Source: Bradyrhizobium mercantei
GTDB taxonomy: Bacteria; Pseudomonadota; Alphaproteobacteria; Rhizobiales; Xanthobacteraceae
NCBI RefSeq assembly: GCF_001982635.1
Contig: NZ_MKFI01000002.1
Coordinates: 1,105,313-1,169,312 of the forward strand
Direction: 5' to 3'
Length of the DNA: 64,000 bases
Part shown: one piece after another, positions 16,844 to 26,790 of the stretch
How the letters are laid out: each line of letters opens with the position of its first letter
Numbering within the stretch: position 1 is the stretch's first letter
The notes under the pieces: model-generated
The model's database searches: none
What the model was told of the DNA's origin: nothing
What the model saw: the letters and a program-made list of their open reading frames with translations, nothing else
Made by a program: the position numbers and the translations under genes

Positions 16844-19800
16844 TTGATCAAGAGCCTCCTCCAATTCGGCCTGACCCGAAGCGCCGTCATCGTGCTCGGC
16901 CTCGCGGTGTTCTGCGCGGCCGGATTCGCTGCATTCACCAGGCTGAACATCGAGGCCTATCCGAACCCGGCACCCGTCATCCTCGAGATCACGGCGCAGG
17001 CCGCCGGCCTCTCCGCCGAGGAAATGGAGAAGTACTACACGATCCCGATGGAGGTCGGGCTGTATTCGACGCCGGGCGTGGTCAACATCCGCTCGACCTC
17101 GTTCTACGGCCTGTCGTTCGTGCGGGTCACCTTCAAATACGGCGTCGACTACTATTTCGCGCTCTCGCAGGCCACCAACAACCTCACCCAGAACGTCCAG
17201 CTTCCCGGCAATCAGATCCCGCAAATCCAGCAATCCAGCCTGGTCGGGGAGATCTACCGCTACCAGCTGGTCGGTCCGCCCAATTTCGGCTTGACCAATC
17301 TCCGCACGTTGCAGGACTACGTCGTCGCCCGCCGGCTGATGACGATTCCAGGCGTGGTGCAGATCAACTCCTGGGGCGGCACCACCAAGCAGTTCAACGT
17401 CGACGCCGATCTCGCCAGACTCGAGTCCTACAACATCACCGTACCGCAGTTGATCAGCGCGCTCGGCAACGCCAACGTCAATGTCGGCGGCCGCGAGATC
17501 GCGATCGGCCAGCAATCGGTCAATATCCGCGGCATCGGCCTGATCAATTCCGGCGGCGATGACGACGTCACCAAGGGCACCAAGGTCGCGGACATCGAGA
17601 GCATCGTCCTGACCCAGTCGAACGGACTGCCGATCCAGATCAAGGACGTCGCCAAGGTCTCGGTCGGCTATGTGCCGCGGCTCGGGATCGCAGGCAAGGA
17701 CCGCAACGACGACGTCGCCGCCGCGATCGTCGTGATGGGACGCACCCAGCACACCAACGACATCATCCCGAAGGTCGAGGAAGAGGTCGCCAAGATCAAC
17801 AGCGATGGCACGTTGCCGCCGGGCGTCAAGATCGTTCCCTATTACGATCGCAGCTCGCTGGTCGGCGTCACGACCCACACGGTGCTGCACAATCTCTTGT
17901 TCGGCTGCCTGCTGGTGTTCGTAATCCAGTGGATCTTCCTCGGCGACCTCAGAAGCGCGCTGATCGTCAGCGCCAACATCCCGTTCGCACTGTTCTTCGC
18001 CATCATCATCCTGGTGCTGCAGGGCGAGGACGCCAACCTGCTGTCGCTCGGCGCGGTCGATTTCGGCATCATCGTCGATTCCGCCGTCATCATGATGGAA
18101 AACATCTTCCGCAATTTCCAGTCGGCGCCTGAGAACCGGTTGCGCGTGCTGCAAAACCTCGCCGAGGGCTACTGGGGAGACGATCCGACGACGCAACGCG
18201 GCCAGCCCGCGCCGGGCTGGTCTGAGCGGCTGCGCATGATCTTCGTCAGCGCGCTGCAGGTCGACAAGGCGGTGTTCTTCACCGCGGCCATCACGGTGAC
18301 CGCCTTCGTGCCGCTGTTCACCATGCAGGGCGTCGAAGGCCAGATCTTCGGCCCGATGGCGCGCACCTATGGCTACGCGCTGGCCGGCGCGCTGCTGGCA
18401 ACCTTCACGGTGACCCCGGTGCTGGCGTCGCTGCTGCTGCCAAAGCATATCGAGGAGACCGAAACCATCATCGTGCGCTGGCTACGCAAGACCTACACGC
18501 CGCTGCTGCGCTGGTCGCTGTCGCATCTGAAGGTCGCGATCGCGGCCGGGGTGATCTTCCTCGGCCTTAGCGCGCTGGCGGCGAGCCGGCTCGGCAGCGA
18601 ATTCCTGCCCGCGCTCGAGGAAGGCAATTTCTGGATCCGCGCCTCGATGCCGCCGACCATGTCGCTCGAGGCCGGTACCGACCCGACCCGCAAGATGCGC
18701 GAGATCCTGCTGCGTCACCCCGAGATCATCACGGTGGTGTCGCAGCACGGCCGCCCGGACAATGGCAGCGACGCCTCGCCGTTCTCCAATGTCGAGCTGT
18801 TCGCGCCGATCAAGCCGTTCGACCAGTGGCCGCCGGGCCTGACCAAGGAAAAGCTGACCGAGGAGCTGCAGAAGGAGTTCGACGAGGAGATGCCCGGCGT
18901 CACCTTCAACTTCTCGCAGTATATCCAGGACAACATCGAAGAGGCGCTGTCCGGGGTCAAGGGCGCGAACTCGATCAAGATCATCGGCCCCAATCTCGAC
19001 GTGCTCGAGGGGCTCGCGACCAAGGTCGCGCAGGAGATGGCCAAGATCCGCGGCGTCGCCGATCTCGGCATCTTCCATCTGGTCGGCCAGCCCAATTTGA
19101 ACATCCGGGTTATCAGGGAAAAGGCCGCGCGCTACGGCCTCAACACCGGCGACGTCACCACCGTCGTGCAGGCCGCGCTCGGCGGCGCCAATGCCACCAC
19201 CGTGCTGGAGGGCGACCGGCAGTTCGGCGTGGTGGTGCGGCTCGATCCGAAATTCCGCCAGAGCATCGACGCGGTGCGCGACATCAAGGTCGCCTATGCG
19301 ACGCCGTCGGGCACCAACGCCTACATTCCCTTGAGCGAGCTCGCCGACATCTCGCTCGATACCGGCGCGCTGTTCATCTATCGCGAAAGCAGCCAGCGCT
19401 ACATCCCGATCAAGTTCAGCGTCCGCGGCCGCGATCTCGGCAGCACGGTGGCCGAGGCGCAGGCGAAGATCGCGCAGGCGGTGCCGTTGCCGACCGGTTA
19501 CCGCATGATCTGGTCGGGCGAGTTCGACAATCTCGAGGCCGCCAAGGCACGGCTGATGATCGTGGTCCCGGTCACGCTGCTGTTGATCTTCGTGCTGCTC
19601 TACAGCCTGTTCAATTCGCTGCGCGACAGCCTGCTGGCGCTGGCGGGCATTCCATTCGCGGTCGGCGGCGGCCTGATCGCGCTCTATCTCGCCGGGCTCG
19701 ACTTCTCGATCTCGGCTGCGATCGGCTTCATCTCGCTGTTCGGCGTCGCGGTCATGGACGGCATCCTCAACATCACCTATTTCCGCGAGCTGCGCGCGGC

Positions 19801-20089
19801 GGGCCAGAGCATCGCGGAAGCGGTGTTCAATGGCGCCGAACAGCGCATGCGTCCGATGCTGATGACCGCGCTGTCTGCCGGCGTCGGGCTGTTTCCGGCC
19901 GCGCTGTCGCACGGCATCGGCAGCCAGGTGCAGCGGCCGCTCGCGACCGTGGTGGTCGGCGGCATGTTCATCGGCCCGCTGCTGCTTCTGATCGTGGCGC
20001 CCGCGCTGCGCAAGATCTTCCTGTCGCGCGAGCGCGCCGCCTCGCCCAGCGAGACGCCGGCCGCGGCCCCGCCCGAAGCCGCGCATTAG
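16844..20089 (+). CDS. RND efflux inner-membrane pump, heavy-metal (CzcA/CusA) type
   Basis: 1081 residues, full length. Helix 1 starts near residue 13, followed by a large porter domain (EAYPNPAPVILEIT), a six-helix bundle, a second porter domain and a C-terminal helix bundle. The fourth helix carries DFGIIVDSAVIMMEN, the HME-RND relay motif (DFGxxxDGAxxxxEN) with Gly replaced by Ser. A TTG start is used, since no closer ATG or GTG precedes MIKSLLQFG. Proton-driven export of a metal ion or other small solute across the envelope, together with the adaptor and the NodT-type channel. Confidence 0.92.
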   Translation: MIKSLLQFGLTRSAVIVLGLAVFCAAGFAAFTRLNIEAYPNPAPVILEITAQAAGLSAEEMEKYYTIPMEVGLYSTPGVVNIRSTSFYGLSFVRVTFKYGVDYYFALSQATNNLTQNVQLPGNQIPQIQQSSLVGEIYRYQLVGPPNFGLTNLRTLQDYVVARRLMTIPGVVQINSWGGTTKQFNVDADLARLESYNITVPQLISALGNANVNVGGREIAIGQQSVNIRGIGLINSGGDDDVTKGTKVADIESIVLTQSNGLPIQIKDVAKVSVGYVPRLGIAGKDRNDDVAAAIVVMGRTQHTNDIIPKVEEEVAKINSDGTLPPGVKIVPYYDRSSLVGVTTHTVLHNLLFGCLLVFVIQWIFLGDLRSALIVSANIPFALFFAIIILVLQGEDANLLSLGAVDFGIIVDSAVIMMENIFRNFQSAPENRLRVLQNLAEGYWGDDPTTQRGQPAPGWSERLRMIFVSALQVDKAVFFTAAITVTAFVPLFTMQGVEGQIFGPMARTYGYALAGALLATFTVTPVLASLLLPKHIEETETIIVRWLRKTYTPLLRWSLSHLKVAIAAGVIFLGLSALAASRLGSEFLPALEEGNFWIRASMPPTMSLEAGTDPTRKMREILLRHPEIITVVSQHGRPDNGSDASPFSNVELFAPIKPFDQWPPGLTKEKLTEELQKEFDEEMPGVTFNFSQYIQDNIEEALSGVKGANSIKIIGPNLDVLEGLATKVAQEMAKIRGVADLGIFHLVGQPNLNIRVIREKAARYGLNTGDVTTVVQAALGGANATTVLEGDRQFGVVVRLDPKFRQSIDAVRDIKVAYATPSGTNAYIPLSELADISLDTGALFIYRESSQRYIPIKFSVRGRDLGSTVAEAQAKIAQAVPLPTGYRMIWSGEFDNLEAAKARLMIVVPVTLLLIFVLLYSLFNSLRDSLLALAGIPFAVGGGLIALYLAGLDFSISAAIGFISLFGVAVMDGILNITYFRELRAAGQSIAEAVFNGAEQRMRPMLMTALSAGVGLFPAALSHGIGSQVQRPLATVVVGGMFIGPLLLLIVAPALRKIFLSRERAASPSETPAAAPPEAAH

Positions 20090-20102
20090 GGGCATCCTGC
20101 AA

Positions 20103-21656
20103 ATGAACGAGCTCAGCACCCGAATGCCCTGCCCGACCGTCGCCAGCACCCTGCGCGCGCTGGCCCTCGGCACCGGCGCGCTGCTGCTTGGAGCGTGCGC
20201 GGTCGGTCCGAATTTCACCTCGCCGCCGGCGCCCGATGTCGCCGGCTACACTCCGGAGCCGTTGCGATCGCCGGCGACCGATCCGGCCGGGCCGCGCACG
20301 GCGCAGCAGCGTTTCGCCAATGGTGCCGACATCCCGACGCGCTGGTGGGCGGCGTTCCGCTCCGCGCCGCTCAACCAGCTGATCCGCCTGTCGGTCGAGC
20401 GCAATCCGTCGCTGCAATCCGCCGAGGCCGCGATCAAGGTCGCGAACTACAACGCGCTGGCGCAGCGCGGCCTGTACTTTCCGCAGGTCGTGGTCAACTA
20501 CACGCCCTCCGATCAGCAGATCTCGAACATGACGACGCAGGCGGGCCCCGGCGATCCAGCGCAGCAGCGCTACACCCTGCACACCGCGCAGCTCAATATC
20601 AGCTTCGTGCCCGACATCTGGGGCGAGAATTTCCGCTCGGTCGAAAGCCTCGATGCGATCACCGAGCAGACCCGGTTCCAGCTCGAAGCCGCCTATCTGA
20701 CGCTCACTGCCAATGTGGTGACCGCGGCGATCCAGGAGGCGTCGCTGCGCGGCCAGATCGCGGCCACCGAGCGCATCATCAAGATCGAGCGCGACATCCT
20801 CGGCATTCTCAAGAACCAGTTCGAGGCCGGACAGGCGGCGCAGGTCGATGTGCTGGCGCAGGAGACCGCGCTGGCGCAGGCGGAGCAGACCCTGCCGCCG
20901 CTGCAGAAGCAGCTCGCGATCCAGCGCGACCTGCTCACCGCGCTGGCCGGGCAATTCTCCGCCGACGAGATCCTGCAGAAATTCGACCTGCAGCGCCTGA
21001 CGCTGCCGGCCAATCTGCCGGTGAGCCTGCCGAGCACGCTGGTGGCGCAGCGCCCCGACGTGCGCGCGGCCGAAGCCAATCTGCATTCGGCGAGCGCGCT
21101 GGTCGGGGTTGCTGTCGCGGCGCGGCTGCCGAACATCACGCTGAGCGCCAACCCCGGCACCAGCGCCACCACGCTCGCCGGGCTGTTCACGCCGGGAACG
21201 CTGTTCTACACCGTCGCGGGCAGCGCGACGCAGACCGTGTTCGACGGCTTGACGCTGTACCACAAGCAGAAGTCGGCTGAAGCCGCGCTCGACCAGGCCA
21301 ACGCGCAGTACCGGCAGGCCGTCATCACGGCATTTCAGAACGTCGCCGACGCGCTGCGCAGCCTGCAGGCCGACGCCCGCGCCGTGCAGAGCGCGATCAA
21401 GGCGGAAGATACCGCGAAGGCCAGCCTCGAGATCGTGCAGAAGCAGCTCGTGCTGGGACAGGTCACGCAGGTCACGGTGCTGAATGCGCAGCAGGCCTAT
21501 TTCAACGCCGCGATCACCCGCGTGCAGGCGGTGGCGACGCGGCTGTCCGACACCGCGGCGCTGTTCATGGCGCTCGGCGGCGGCTGGCCGACCGATTGCG
21601 CGACCAGCGACTGGCGATCATGCGTGTTCGAAAGCCGCGTCGCGTCGAAAACGTGA
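20103..21656 (+). CDS. Outer-membrane efflux channel lipoprotein, NodT family
   Basis: 517 residues. N-terminal lipoprotein signal with lipobox LLGAC (Cys32) and CAVGPNF, as in NodT/OprM. Two TolC-type repeats follow: WWAAFRSAPLNQLIRLSVERNPSLQSAEAAI opens the first, and SLPSTLVAQRPDVRAAEANLHSASA the second. The tail after about residue 500 carries Cys residues and is unconserved. It completes the tripartite pump. The start is 13 bases after the pump gene; a strong terminator follows. Confidence 0.92.
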   Translation: MNELSTRMPCPTVASTLRALALGTGALLLGACAVGPNFTSPPAPDVAGYTPEPLRSPATDPAGPRTAQQRFANGADIPTRWWAAFRSAPLNQLIRLSVERNPSLQSAEAAIKVANYNALAQRGLYFPQVVVNYTPSDQQISNMTTQAGPGDPAQQRYTLHTAQLNISFVPDIWGENFRSVESLDAITEQTRFQLEAAYLTLTANVVTAAIQEASLRGQIAATERIIKIERDILGILKNQFEAGQAAQVDVLAQETALAQAEQTLPPLQKQLAIQRDLLTALAGQFSADEILQKFDLQRLTLPANLPVSLPSTLVAQRPDVRAAEANLHSASALVGVAVAARLPNITLSANPGTSATTLAGLFTPGTLFYTVAGSATQTVFDGLTLYHKQKSAEAALDQANAQYRQAVITAFQNVADALRSLQADARAVQSAIKAEDTAKASLEIVQKQLVLGQVTQVTVLNAQQAYFNAAITRVQAVATRLSDTAALFMALGGGWPTDCATSDWRSCVFESRVASKT

Positions 21657-21670
21657 GCGTTCAAATGCGA

Positions 21671-21705
21671 AGCCCCGAAGCGATCGCTTCGGGGCTCCTT
21701 TTTGC
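21671..21705 (+). terminator. Rho-independent terminator of the RND efflux operon
   Basis: Perfect 26-base palindrome AGCCCCGAAGCGA/TCGCTTCGGGGCT (21671-21696), followed by CCTTTTT. It ends the efflux operon. In the other direction no T-run is present. Confidence 0.92.
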
Positions 21706-21722
21706 GGCAATGCCGGGCGCGG

Positions 21723-22811
21723 TCACACCTGCGAGTGGCGCGCCATGAAATTGTCGTAGCCGACTTCGGCGACCTGGAACCACTGATAGCCGTTGTTGGA
21801 GAACGACGTCAGGGAGTCATAGACCTTCTTGAAGTTGGCATTGCTCGCCGAAACTTCGGCATGCAGCTCCTTGGCGGCCTTGAAGGAGGCTTCCATCACC
21901 GCAGCCGGGAACGGACGCAGCTTGGTGCCGACCGCCAGCAGCTTCTTCAGTGCGATCGGGTTGGCTTGGTCGTAACGCGCCATCATCCAGTTGTTGGCGA
22001 GATGGCCGGCCTGCTCGAGCACGAACTGATAGTGCTTCGGCAGCGCGTTCCATTTGTCGAGGTTGATCATCGCCACCAGCATCGGGCCGCCTTCCCACCA
22101 GCCGGGGAAGTAATAGTTCGGCGCGACCTTGTAGAAGCCGAGCTTCTCGTCGTCATAGGGACCGACCCACTCGGCCGCATCGATGGTGCCTTTTTCCAGC
22201 GCCGGATAGATGTCGCCGCCCGCGAGCTGCTGCGGCACCGCGCCGAGCTTCTGCATCACGCGCCCGGCAAAGCCGCCGATGCGGAATTTGAGCCCCTTGA
22301 GATCGTCGACGCTGTTGATCTCCTTGCGGAACCAACCACCCATCTGGCAGCCGGTATTGCCGGCGAGCAGCGAGGTGACGTTGTAGCTCTTGTAGAACTC
22401 GTTGAGCAGCTCCTTGCCGCCGCCCAGCATGAACCAGGCCTGGTTGAGGCGCATGTTGGGCCCGAACGGCACCGAGGAGCCGAAGGTGAAGGTCGGGTCC
22501 TTGCCGAAATAGTAATAGGGCGCGGTGTGCCCCATCTCGACCGTGCCGTTCTGCACGGCGTCGAGCACCTGCAGGCCCGGCACGATCTCGCCGGCGGCAA
22601 AGGTCTGGATCTGGAATTTGTTGTCGGTGGCCTCACCGACCGCCTTCGCCATCAGCTCGGCGCCACCGTGCAGCGTGTCGAGCGACTTCGGCCAGCTCGT
22701 CGTCAAACGCCATTTCAGCTCCGGCATCGACTGCGCGATCGCGGGAGCGGCAACCGTTGCGGCACCGGCGACGCCCAGTCCCGTGACCTTGATGAAATCC
22801 CTACGCTTCAT
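21723..22811 (-). CDS. TRAP transporter substrate-binding protein (mannitol/chloroaromatic type), copy 1
   Basis: 362 residues. MKRRDFIKVTG with the RR pair and a cleavage site after APAIAQ is a Tat-type signal, so the protein is exported folded. The mature part begins PELKWRLTTSWPKSLDTLHGG and includes [22 protein letters not shown] and [17 protein letters not shown], the hallmarks of COG4663 binding proteins. The RR start matches AGGATT upstream. Closely similar along its length to the next gene, so the two are a tandem duplication. Likely partner: the TRAP permeases at 9.6-11.8 kb. Confidence 0.93.
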   Translation of the reverse strand: MKRRDFIKVTGLGVAGAATVAAPAIAQSMPELKWRLTTSWPKSLDTLHGGAELMAKAVGEATDNKFQIQTFAAGEIVPGLQVLDAVQNGTVEMGHTAPYYYFGKDPTFTFGSSVPFGPNMRLNQAWFMLGGGKELLNEFYKSYNVTSLLAGNTGCQMGGWFRKEINSVDDLKGLKFRIGGFAGRVMQKLGAVPQQLAGGDIYPALEKGTIDAAEWVGPYDDEKLGFYKVAPNYYFPGWWEGGPMLVAMINLDKWNALPKHYQFVLEQAGHLANNWMMARYDQANPIALKKLLAVGTKLRPFPAAVMEASFKAAKELHAEVSASNANFKKVYDSLTSFSNNGYQWFQVAEVGYDNFMARHSQV

Positions 22812-22972
22812 TTCGAATCCTGCCCTGTATGATTGTGTTGTCCGAGCGTCGACTGCTTGCGATCGTCGCGCTGCTTTTCTTTGCCGTCGTGACCGGTGAC
22901 CGATCACGCGCCGCCTTCGTGCCGAGGCTTCGGGCGCGAGCATGGAGCATCCCCTGCCCGAACGCCAGACGC

Positions 22973-23002
22973 AAAAAACCCGGCCTCCTTGCGGAGGCCG
23001 GG
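22973..23002 (-). terminator. Rho-independent terminator after the second TRAP binding protein
   Basis: Read on the minus strand: CCCGGCCTCC-GCAA-GGAGGCCGGG (ten perfect pairs) followed by TTTTTT. It lies 55 bases past the stop of the copy 2 gene, so the two paralogues are separately terminated. Confidence 0.92.
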
Positions 23003-23057
23003 CTACTTAAGTCGAAACCGTCGGCACGTTCTCTTCTCGCGAACGCTCGAAACGCCG

Positions 23058-24293
<1,236 letters not shown>

Positions 24294-24343
24294 TTAAACG
24301 AAAGTCTGATGACGCGAGAAATCTGCTGGAAAATACGGGCTCG

Positions 24344-24452
24344 GGCGGCGGCGATCACGCCTTGCCGCGGCTCGCGATCCTGCCCGTCGGCCGCGCGGTA
24401 AATCGCCGCGCGCGGGCCGTCCCGCCCGCTCGCAACCACCGGGTGATCGGAA
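24344..24452 (-). pseudogene. Decayed copy of the 3' end of mrp
   Basis: Read on the minus strand it encodes PVVASGRDGPRAAIYRAADG followed by QDREPRQGVIAAA, closely matching the last 35 residues of the Mrp protein encoded further right (PVVESEPDGPHAAIYRAIGG, then VREQLQGVIAAA). By eye about 80% of 110 bases agree. The mrp stop codon TGA is CGA here. There is no start or upstream gene body, so it is a fragment. It sits immediately 3' of the small HTH gene. Confidence 0.8.
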
Positions 24453-24455
24453 CGA

Positions 24456-24689
24456 TCAGCGCCGCGCCGCCTCCCGCGCCTTCTTGGCCTTGATGGCCAG
24501 AAGCCGCCCACGCCGGATCCAGCCTTGCGCGGTGGTTTTGCTGACGCCGTACATCTTCGAGATCGTCGTGGCTGCTTCTCCGATCGAGTCGGATTTCTTG
24601 GCAAGGTTGAACGCCAGCCGGGAGGCCTCTTCGCGCTTCTCCCGCGTCAGATGTTTGCGTTCTTTGTTTGCTTCGCGTGATGCTGCCAT
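24456..24689 (-). CDS. Small helix-turn-helix-like protein
   Basis: 77 residues, strongly basic. The N-terminus MAASREANKERKHLTREKREEASRLA is helical; residues of about 33-62 (SIGEAATTISKMYGVSKTTAQGWIRRGRLLA) have the spacing of a helix-turn-helix, with GVSKTTAQGWIRRG as the recognition segment; the tail is KAKKAREAARR. Probable DNA-binding protein; no family can be named. An ATG start is used; an in-frame GTG lies six codons upstream. It is bracketed by the mrp tail fragment and intact mrp (see findings). Confidence 0.6.
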   Translation of the reverse strand: MAASREANKERKHLTREKREEASRLAFNLAKKSDSIGEAATTISKMYGVSKTTAQGWIRRGRLLAIKAKKAREAARR

Positions 24690-24896
24690 GTCGATGGTCC
24701 GCCTCACGACCCTTCCCGCGGTTTCAGCCTCACTCCCTGGCCGCCCTCACCAGATTCGAAGGGTACGATTCGGCCAGTCCTGCACAAACATACAGGGCGG
24801 AACTGATTCAGCAATCGCCCCGGCGCGACCGGCCTGTGCAGAAGGGCCGCCGGGGTCCGCCTTTGGGCCAATCGGTCCAGGGACCACGGCGAGGGC

Positions 24897-26030
24897 TCAG
24901 GCCGCGGCGATGACGCCTTGCAGCTGCTCGCGGACCTTGCCGCCGATCGCGCGGTAGATCGCCGCGTGCGGGCCGTCCGGCTCGCTCTCCACCACCGGAT
25001 TGCCGGAATCGGAGGCGGTGCGGATCGCGATGTGCAGGGGCACTTCGCCGAGGAACGGCACCCCGAGCTTCTCAGCCTCGTGGCGGGCGCCGCCATGGCC
25101 AAAGATGTCCGAGCGGGTGCCGCAATGCGGGCACTGGAAATAGCTCATGTTCTCGACGATGCCGAGCACCGGCACATTGACCTTCTTGAACATCGCCAGT
25201 CCCCGCCGGGCATCGATCAGCGAGAGGTCCTGCGGCGTCGAGACGATGACGGCGCCCTTGAGCGGGACGTTCTGCGCGAGCGTGAGCTGGGCATCGCCGG
25301 TGCCGGGCGGCATGTCGACGACGAGCACGTCGAGCGTGCCCCAGGCGACATCGCGCAGCATCTGGGTGATCGCCGACATCACCATCGGCCCGCGCCAGAT
25401 CATCGCGGTGTCCTCCTCGACCAGGAAGCCGATCGACATGATCGACAGGCCGAAGCGCACGAGCGGGATCATCTTCTTGTCGTCGTTGAGCTGCGGCTTC
25501 TCGCGGATGCCGGTCAGCCGCGGCACCGAGGGGCCGTAGATGTCGGCGTCGAGCAGCCCGACGCGCAGGCCGAGGTCGCGCAGGCCAAGCGCGAGATTGA
25601 GCGCGGTCGTCGACTTGCCGACCCCGCCCTTGCCGGAGGCCACCGCGATGACGGCGGCGATGCCGGGGATCTCGGCCTGGCGTGCCATCGGTGATTGCGC
25701 GCCGGGCGGATGCGGATGACGGTGCGCGGAGGCCGGCTGGACGCCGCCGGCCGGCCGCGGCGCAGGCGCCGCTGCGCTGCCCGCCTTGCGCTCCGCGGTC
25801 AGCGCGATCATGGCGACGCTGACGCCGGGAATGGCGCGCACGGCGTTCTCGGCCTGCGCACGCACGCTCTCCCAGGCGCGGGCTTCCGCCGCATCGACGT
25901 TGATGGAGAAGAACACCTTGCCGTCGGTGACCGTGATCGCCGACAGCACGTTGGCGTTGGTCAAGGGGACGCCGCGCGGCGACATTACCTTGGCAAGGCA
26001 ATCGAGAACCTGTTGCTGCGTCACGCTCAC
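24897..26030 (-). CDS. mrp: Mrp/NBP35-family iron-sulfur cluster carrier ATPase
   Basis: 377 residues. An N-terminal DUF59/MIP18-like domain (about 1-85) is followed by a Pro/Ala-rich linker, then a P-loop ATPase with deviant Walker A ASGKGGVGKSTTALNL, DADIYGPSVPRL, DMPPGTGDAQLTL and the CPHC motif in YFQCPHCGTRSDIFGHGG, which binds a bridging 4Fe-4S cluster between subunits. It delivers Fe-S clusters to target proteins in the cytosol. The ATG start gives MSVTQQQVLDCL. A degraded duplicate of its last codons lies about 450 bases downstream. Confidence 0.94.
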   Translation of the reverse strand: MSVTQQQVLDCLAKVMSPRGVPLTNANVLSAITVTDGKVFFSINVDAAEARAWESVRAQAENAVRAIPGVSVAMIALTAERKAGSAAAPAPRPAGGVQPASAHRHPHPPGAQSPMARQAEIPGIAAVIAVASGKGGVGKSTTALNLALGLRDLGLRVGLLDADIYGPSVPRLTGIREKPQLNDDKKMIPLVRFGLSIMSIGFLVEEDTAMIWRGPMVMSAITQMLRDVAWGTLDVLVVDMPPGTGDAQLTLAQNVPLKGAVIVSTPQDLSLIDARRGLAMFKKVNVPVLGIVENMSYFQCPHCGTRSDIFGHGGARHEAEKLGVPFLGEVPLHIAIRTASDSGNPVVESEPDGPHAAIYRAIGGKVREQLQGVIAAA

Positions 26031-26054
26031 CGCGCATCTCCTGGCTTTTTAGCG

Positions 26055-26103
26055 GGGCGTGATCTTGTCGGAAAACCGCTTCACACTTTTCCGGATCACG
26101 CCC
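26055..26103. repeat. RIME-like intergenic palindrome
   Basis: Left arm GGGCGTGATCTTGTCGGAAAA and right arm TTTTCCGGATCACGCCC around CCGCTTCACAC. I recall the GGAAAACCGCTTCACACTTTTCCGGATCA core as one of the most common repeated palindromes in rhizobial genomes. It sits between mrp and the VOC gene. Confidence 0.75.
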
Positions 26104-26139
26104 AGGAGACGACCCAATAGAGCGTTGCGGCGCAAAAGG

Positions 26140-26577
26140 CTACCTCGCTCCGACGTCGTCCCGCCGCTCGGCCGGCGCTGCCGCGCCGCCTTCCTTGGCG
26201 GCCTCGTAGTTCAGCTCGATCATCACCCCGTTGGGGTCGTTCACGAAGATCTGCCAGAGATCGCCGCCGGGAACCTGGCGCGAGTCGAATTCCATGCCCT
26301 TGGACTGAAGCCGCTGCCGCATCCCGTCAAAACCCTGGCTGGCAAAGGCGACGTGATGGACGACGCCCGAGTCAGGCTTTTGTGCCTCGTCCGTCGATGA
26401 AATATCGACCAGATGCACGACCGCCTTGCCCTCGCTGTACATCCACGCACCGGGGAACGCGAAGTTCGGCCGCGCGCCCTTTTCCAGACCCAGAATGTCC
26501 TCATAGAACCGCACCGTGGCGGCCAGATTCCGGGTCCGGATATTGAAATGATCGAGCACACCGACGCTCATGCCCAT
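26140..26577 (-). CDS. VOC family (glyoxalase-like) protein
   Basis: 145 residues with one pair of beta-alpha-beta modules: VGVLDHFNIRTRNLAATVRFYEDILGLEKG, then DSGVVHHVAFASQGFDGMRQRLQSKG and WQIFVNDPNGVMIELNYE. His and Glu residues at the expected metal positions (HFN, VHHVAF, IELN) are visible. Members act as dioxygenases, isomerases or glutathione-dependent lyases; substrate unknown. The ATG nine bases after AGGGAG is used, giving MGMSVGV. Followed on the other strand by a dehydrogenase gene. Confidence 0.87.
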   Translation of the reverse strand: MGMSVGVLDHFNIRTRNLAATVRFYEDILGLEKGARPNFAFPGAWMYSEGKAVVHLVDISSTDEAQKPDSGVVHHVAFASQGFDGMRQRLQSKGMEFDSRQVPGGDLWQIFVNDPNGVMIELNYEAAKEGGAAAPAERRDDVGAR

Positions 26578-26790
26578 GCGAGACACTCCCTTTTTTGTGA
26601 GGTTCTTTGCAACCCTTGAGATCGCCCGATCCTAGCACAAAACCGGGGTCTGCCATCCAACGAAGCCGTTGCCCTCCGCTGCGCAGGGGGTATGGTGCGG
26701 CTCCTTCCCTGGATGGAATGCCCCGCCCGCCGCGACGTTTTCCGGCGGTCTCAAGGGGCGATCACCACGGCAAATCACAAGGTATCAGAC

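Noticed and set aside
15602..18448. A 948-codon minus-strand open frame opposite the RND adaptor and pump
   Set aside because: Low-complexity His/Asp/Arg-rich translation and complete overlap with recognisable RND genes on the other strand.
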